A stretch of DNA of 6,512 nt, from positions 1 through 6,512 of the forward strand of contig JAZNUS010000019.1 in NCBI GenBank assembly GCA_045592485.1. The letters run 5' to 3'. Each line of letters starts with the position of its first letter. Position 1 is the first letter of the stretch. A program made the translations under genes and the position numbers. The notes beneath the pieces are model-generated. The model made no database searches, was not told where the DNA came from, and saw only the letters and a list, made by a program, of their open reading frames with translations. Shown in pieces: positions 1 to 4,200 of this stretch. This DNA is from RGIG1828 sp045592485 (lineage in GTDB: Bacteria; Bacillota; Clostridia; UMGS1810).

Positions 1-989
1 CCGGAAGCTCAGGTGTTCCCGTATATGTTTGGTTAAACGGTGAATTAATCTCCAGCGGAGTACGCATCTCCGACATCAGACCCGGTTATGGTTGGGATTA
101 TACTAAACTCTTTTTTGACCAGGCACCAAGCACTGAAAGTATTGCATATATTGACGATATTGAAATATATGAAACTGCAGAAATCGGCAATGGTGTTGTT
201 ATAAAAGAAGAAATAAATGTAATGACAGAGGCTCTCAATAGCATTGAGGCAAGCATCAGCACCAGAAATGAAGAATACCACCCTGTAAGAGTAATGGCAG
301 ACGGTTCAAAAGTTGATGACAGCATGTATAAATCCCTTAAGGTTGCCGAAGAACTGGAAGGCCTTAAGGTGGTTGCAGCTCTTAATGCAGTATATGAAAT
401 TTCATCTGTAACCGTTACAGAAAGATGGATGGGCGACCAGGGTCTTACAGTTACTGTTGAAATCGGCAAAAATGGTGTTCTCACAACTGTTGTAGACAAT
501 CAGCCCGTAAACAAGGGCAGCGAAGGCGGAACTGCAGTTGATACCACATATGACATCACTCCCACAGAAGGCGACACAATTGTTTACACCTTCAAAGCAG
601 CAACCAACAGACCTGAAGAATCTGACTATCAGATTTTTGAGCTTGCAGCTAAAGGTACATATGCTGAGGATGTTGCAGAAACAGGCTTTGTTCCCGAAGT
701 AGGTCTCTGGTATCATTATGCAGACAACAGAATCACCCGTTACTACATCAACTGCTGCAATGCAGGCGATGAAGAAATCACCGGTAAGTTCTTTGTTGCA
801 GCATACGATGGCGATGAACTGATTAATGTTACAGAATTTGCAGATGTAACAATTAAAAAGGGAGCAAATCTTTTGGGATGTGCAGAAACAGATGCTATTT
901 ATAACGAAAACTACACATATAAAGCATTTGTTTGGGATGGCTCCGATAATATAACACCTCTCATGGCATCGGCAGACATTATAAAATAA
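1..989 (+). CDS. C-terminal part of a large secreted multidomain protein with a LamG/concanavalin-like module and an Ig-like C-terminal domain (5' partial)
   Basis: The frame is open from the window edge (first full codon at base 3) to the TAA at 987-989, so the true start is upstream; the ATG at 222 is internal. Residues 1 to about 60 of the visible part are the end of a concanavalin/LamG-like module, with VYVWLNGELI, LFFDQA and IAYIDDIEIYETAE strands. This stretch aligns without gaps to the second gene's LamG module at 5725-5895 (about 30 of 57 residues identical). Residues about 65-225 are acidic and unrecognised. The last 85 residues, with GKFFVAAYDGDELI and a YKAFVWDGSDNITPLM ending, resemble an Ig/CARDB-like domain that I recall closing large clostridial extracellular enzymes. 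No LPXTG motif, SLH domain or C-terminal membrane helix is visible, so it is probably released or held non-covalently. A carbohydrate-related role is inferred from the module and from the neighbouring lyase; the catalytic part, if any, is not in view. Confidence 0.85.
   Translation, partial: GSSGVPVYVWLNGELISSGVRISDIRPGYGWDYTKLFFDQAPSTESIAYIDDIEIYETAEIGNGVVIKEEINVMTEALNSIEASISTRNEEYHPVRVMADGSKVDDSMYKSLKVAEELEGLKVVAALNAVYEISSVTVTERWMGDQGLTVTVEIGKNGVLTTVVDNQPVNKGSEGGTAVDTTYDITPTEGDTIVYTFKAATNRPEESDYQIFELAAKGTYAEDVAETGFVPEVGLWYHYADNRITRYYINCCNAGDEEITGKFFVAAYDGDELINVTEFADVTIKKGANLLGCAETDAIYNENYTYKAFVWDGSDNITPLMASADIIK
3..182 (+). other. C-terminal end of a LamG/concanavalin-like module in the upstream protein
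   Basis: This segment encodes the closing beta strands of a jelly-roll carbohydrate-binding-type module. It is marked by the WLNGE turn, typical of LamG-like folds, and by a final DDIEIYETAE strand. It is the paralogue of the module at 5218-5895 in the next gene. The beginning of the module lies outside the window, so its ligand or complete fold cannot be judged. Confidence 0.6.
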
Positions 990-1032
990 TCAGATATTTT
1001 AAATAAAGAAACCGAATATTTTACAAATTCTT

Positions 1033-1067
1033 CTCATCTTGCCCGGGGTCTTCCCCGGGCAGATGAG
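1033..1067 (+). terminator. GC-rich hairpin after the upstream gene, probable terminator or 3' end structure
   Basis: Forty-three bases after the stop codon, CTCATCT plus GCCCGGGG pairs with CCCCGGGC plus AGATGAG. This gives a 15-bp stem with one bulged T (1040) and a TCTT loop (1049-1052). The stem is very stable and lies directly downstream of a gene end, which fits an intrinsic terminator. It is atypical because no T-run follows immediately: GTGAATTGG comes next, and the T-rich stretch only starts at about 1083. It could instead be an mRNA 3' stabiliser, or act together with the downstream T-rich inverted repeat. Confidence 0.55.
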
Positions 1068-1082
1068 GTGAATTGGAAAGGG

Positions 1083-1138
1083 TTTGTATTTTTTCTTTTT
1101 GAAAGGAAGAATTTTGTTTCCAAAAGCAAAAATACAAA
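1083..1138. repeat. AT-rich long imperfect inverted repeat
   Basis: The left arm at 1083-1104 and the right arm at 1117-1138 are reverse complements at 20 of 22 positions (mismatches at 1094/1127 and 1100/1121), with a 12-base spacer. In RNA it would form a long A-U stem. No T-tract follows the right arm, so it does not look like a simple terminator for + strand transcription. It may be an intergenic repeat element or a leader structure ahead of the lyase gene. Only one copy is in the window. Confidence 0.6.
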
Positions 1139-1154
1139 ACTTAAAAATCTGTAT

Positions 1155-1183
1155 TTGAAAGGTGCAAAAGCCTTGAAAATAAA
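1155..1183 (+). promoter_or_regulatory. Weak sigma-A-type promoter candidate for the lyase gene
   Basis: TTGAAA (1155-1160) matches the -35 consensus at five of six positions. It is followed after 17 bases by AATAAA (1178-1183), which matches TATAAT at four of six. The surrounding sequence is AT-rich, so chance matches are expected. If used, transcription would start only about 15-20 bases before the start codon, giving a very short leader. The promoter could equally lie upstream of the inverted repeat. Confidence 0.22.
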
Positions 1184-1198
1184 TAAATTTATAAGAAT

Positions 1199-1203
1199 GG
1201 GAG
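1199..1203 (+). promoter_or_regulatory. Ribosome binding site deciding the lyase start
   Basis: GGGAG lies six bases before the ATG at 1210 and only three before the ATG at 1207. The two ATGs are adjacent and in frame. The spacing favours 1210, which also puts the KKR charged cluster right after the initiator, as usual for signal peptides. Using 1207 would add one Met only. Confidence 0.6.
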
Positions 1204-1209
1204 ATTATG

Positions 1210-1293
1210 ATGAAAAAAAGACTGTTATCATTAGTGCTTGCAGTATCAATGCTGTCATCCTTGCTCTTTGCTCTGCCCATAGAGGCTGAGGCA
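1210..1293 (+). other. Signal peptide of the lyase-like protein
   Basis: A positively charged N-terminus (KKR) is followed by about 18 hydrophobic residues (LLSLVLAVSMLSSLLFAL). The AxA motif A26-E27-A28 then precedes D29, a standard type I signal peptidase pattern. No cysteine lipobox is present, so export by Sec and release from the membrane is the simplest reading. Confidence 0.85.
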
Positions 1294-4200
1294 GACAGCT
1301 TGAATGTTTTGACTCAATCCGGAGTGTCAATATCAGCAGGCCTTACTGAATCAGGCACAGATTATTCAGCATCGAAAATGATCGACGGATCAAACAGCAC
1401 ATATTTCAAAACAAAAACAAACTCAATTATTCCACCGGACAGAAAGGATTTGGTAGTTACAATTACCCTTCCCTCTGTTCAGACTCTGACCGGCATTCAG
1501 ATTCTGGAAAGATTGGTAGATGCCAAAACACCTTGCACAACAGATGTAGTAACTGTGCAGCTTGGTACATCCTCCAATCTGCAGACAATTACAACCGGAT
1601 ACTTAAGATATCCCGGTTCGGGCAATTCAGAGGCAGCCACATATTTTGACTTTGGCGGAAACTATAGCGGTGACACTCTTAAAATCACCTTTAAGTATAA
1701 CAGTGATGCCAAAAGATCTAACTCAACCTCTCAGTATGAAATTTATGAGATAGAGGCATACAGAGCCCTGGATTACGGTGTAATTATGTATGAAGGAAGC
1801 CCCAGGGCAAGAGTTGACGGAAGTCTTAGTCTCATAGACAGCACCAACGAAAGCGTAACACCAAAGCTGCGCCGCGGTGTGTTTATGGCACCTGCTGCTT
1901 TTTTGGCAAATTCCTTAGGCCTGTCCTTCACACAAACAGATTCGGGAGCAGAATTTACATATAACGGTAAAACATCTTCCCTGTCTTCAAGTGATGGCAT
2001 ATATTCCGAAAACGGCCACCTTTATGTTCCCGCAGCAGTTGTGTGCGAAGACCTTGGAATAAGCTATAAATCAGAGGCTTGCGGACTCTTTTTTGCAGGC
2101 GCTGAAAAAGAAATTAACTGGAATGACAGAAAAGAGCTTGCAGCTGTTGCGGCACAACTCAGAGATGTTGTGTACGAATCAGCCCCAACTCCTGATGCGG
2201 TTATAGCACAGCTAAAATCTAACAACCCATCAAATGAGCATCCGAGACTCTTTTTCTCAGATGACATGACTGTAGATGTGCTCAGGGAGAAAATAAATCA
2301 CCCTCCATATGCAGCATGGGCAAAAACTATAATTTCCAATGCTGACAGATATATATCCAGAATGTCAAGCGATCCGATAGAGTATGAAATTGTCGGCGAC
2401 AGACTTGTAGATGTGAGCGAAAGAGTTCTGGAGGATGTTGAAAATATCGGCTTTGCATATCTTATGACAGGCGATTCAAAATATTCCGACAAGGTTGTGG
2501 AAGCTGTAATGACAGTCTGTGCATTCTCCGACTGGCACCCCTACCACTTCCTTGATGTTGGTCACATGGCTGCAGCCGTGGCTCTTGGTTATGACTGGTG
2601 CTATGATAAATTCACAGCTGACCAGAGAACAACAGTTAAAAACGCACTTGTAAATTATGCTCTTAAACCTGTTATGGAGGACTACAATGAAGTTTCCACC
2701 AGATCAAGATCCTTCAAGTGGAGCTCAAAATCTACAGATGCATATCCCAACAACTGGATAGCCATTTGTACAGGCGGCACAATTATGGCAGCCCTTGCCA
2801 TAGGCGATGAGGACCTTGGAAGCTTTACCGATGCAGGAACAGTTGTAACAGAAGGTATGAAACGCTTTAAGGACCTTGCCGATTCCTATCTTCCCGACGG
2901 CGGCTTCCTTGACGGTCCCGAATATTGGGAATTTGCAATGAACTTTATAGGAAACACAATAGGCACAATGCGTACAGCTCTTGGCACAGACTATGGTCTT
3001 TCCGATTCTCCCGGATTTAATACTACCTTTGACTGGCAGGCTCAGATTGAAGGCTCCATGGGTGCATTTAACTTTGACTCTGCCACCGAATTGTATGTTA
3101 ATTCCCCCGAATTTATTCTTTTCGGAGAACTTACCGGCAGAGAAGATCTTATAAATCACAGAGTTAATCATCAGTTGTTCAGCACCAACACAACAACACC
3201 AACCTTTAAAGACATAATCTGGTATGACGGAGTAGACTACAGCTCATCTGAGCTTCCCCTTGACTATCATTCAAGAGGTGCAACAAATGTTTCTGTTTTA
3301 AGATCGGGTACCGATGTAACAGATACCTGGGTATCAATGTATGCCGGCTACCGTAAAAAGGCAACCGATGCAATGCAGGATTTTGACGGAACCTTTGTGT
3401 TCGATATGAACGGAAAACGCTGGGCACTTGACTATGGTGCAGAAAGTCAGACCTACAGCGATTCAAACTACAACTATACCGATTATTATGTATGCCGTCC
3501 CGAAGGACACAACACTGTTATTATCAGTGAAACCTCCGATTCCGGTCACGATTCTGACGCATGCGGCTATTTGATAAAATCTCTTTCAAATGACCGTATG
3601 GGAATGGCAGTATATGACCTTACCGACCAGCTCGATGACTATGGTGCAACGAAGTGGCACAGAGGTATAAAATTAGACAGAGGATTAAATAAGATTACTG
3701 TTCAGGACGAGCTTACAACAAGCAGCTCCAAGCCCTTCTATTGGTTTATGCACACTGAAGCCGAAATTGAAATAACAGACGGCGGCAAAGGTGCAATTCT
3801 CACCATTGGCGGGGACAAGGTAAAAGCAAGCCTTGTTTCAAGTGATTCATCTTTAAGCTTCGAAGTTCGTGAGCCTAATCCCCTTTCCACTTCTCCGAAT
3901 CCTGCAAACCAGGAAAGCAGAGAAGGTACAAGAAAGCTCACCGTACATTCAAGCTCTGTTACAAGTGTAAATATGGCAGTTGAATTTGTGCCATATACCG
4001 ATGGTGACACAGTTACCACCGAGGCCTTCACCCTCATGTCCTCCTGGACACTCAAGGGTAATGGAGTTTTTGTAAAAGACAGCTACAGTGACAATAGCGG
4101 TGAAGGTGAATATGCTCTTGGCTCAACCGTTACAGTTAATGCCGGAGAAAGAGCAGATGCTAAATTTGCCGGCTGGGTTGCAGAAGGCATAGATTTGGCA

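Noticed and set aside
222..989. ATG at 222 as the true start of the first gene
   Set aside because: The frame is open to the window edge, and the upstream codons encode a recognisable module homologous to one in the next gene. No ribosome binding site precedes 222.
1190..1195. TATAAG as a -10 element with TTGAAA at 1173
   Set aside because: The spacer would be only 11 bases, too short for a standard promoter, and the element nearly abuts the ribosome binding site.
1068..1289. 73-codon + strand open frame starting at GTG after the hairpin
   Set aside because: It runs through the AT-rich inverted repeat and overlaps the signal-peptide region of the lyase gene in another frame. Its peptide is Lys/Phe-rich low complexity, and no good ribosome binding site is seen.
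2725..3171. 148-codon minus-strand open frame rich in Cys, Gly and Lys
   Set aside because: It lies antisense to the conserved lyase toroid. The Cys-rich composition arises from reverse reading of GCA/ACA-type codons in the real gene.
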